A stretch of 5,170 bases of DNA from CAJQQY01 sp964352225 (lineage in GTDB: Bacteria > Bacteroidota > Bacteroidia > Chitinophagales > Saprospiraceae). Every line of letters starts with the position of its first letter. The stretch's first letter is position 1. The notes below the pieces were generated by a model. That model worked only from the letters and a program-made list of their open reading frames with translations. It was not told the DNA's origin and did not search any database. Positions 5,136 to 5,170 of the stretch are shown here, in pieces. The translations under genes were made by a program, and so were the position numbers. Where the stretch lies: NCBI GenBank assembly GCA_964352225.1, contig CAYGRM010000440.1, positions 1 to 5,170 of the forward strand, in the 5' to 3' direction.

Positions 5136-5170
5136 ATGCCATGAATTAGAAATGCCGCAAATTTAGATAC

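Overview
The window is low-GC DNA, by composition and gene style from a member of the Bacteroidota (probably Flavobacteriia or a close relative). The signs are a TonB-dependent receptor with an N-terminal carboxypeptidase-regulatory-like domain, a lipoprotein with a Cys-Lys-Asp-Asp-Asp export signal, almost no Shine-Dalgarno sites, A-rich leaders just before the start codons, and promoter elements resembling the Bacteroidota TAnnTTTG -7 box. The assignment is inferred from these traits only. All six recognised genes lie on the plus strand.

Positions 1-3568 look like a metal-acquisition locus. A short His- and Cys-containing exported protein (ORF to 463; its true start is unclear and probably lies upstream of the only canonical start, a TTG at 158) is followed by a very acidic surface lipoprotein (581-1141). 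Next come an 80-nt imperfect hairpin (1150-1229) and a 771-residue outer-membrane TonB-dependent receptor of the ZnuD-like type (1253-3568). My reading is that the receptor moves a divalent metal, most plausibly zinc (copper or another metal is possible), across the outer membrane. The lipoprotein would act at the cell surface and the His-rich protein on the periplasmic side. The metal is not proven by the sequence.

A MarR-family regulator (3655-4140) follows after 86 bases. It has its own possible promoter, and whether it controls the receptor locus is not shown. The 320 bases after it (4141-4460) hold no gene but are rich in structure: a weak terminator hairpin, a strong perfect 11-bp terminator hairpin, an adjacent 9-bp spaced palindrome, and a leader motif.

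The right end carries two small unrecognised genes (4461-4814, 117 aa; 4878-5090, 70 aa). Their products look unrelated, but their upstream regions share a 10-base motif TTACCTCCTA and a block TTTTTCAC-N3-TAAAAAAA, suggesting common control. The first has a faint PD-(D/E)XK-like pattern. The window ends in an AT-only palindrome and about 35 bases with no recognisable content.
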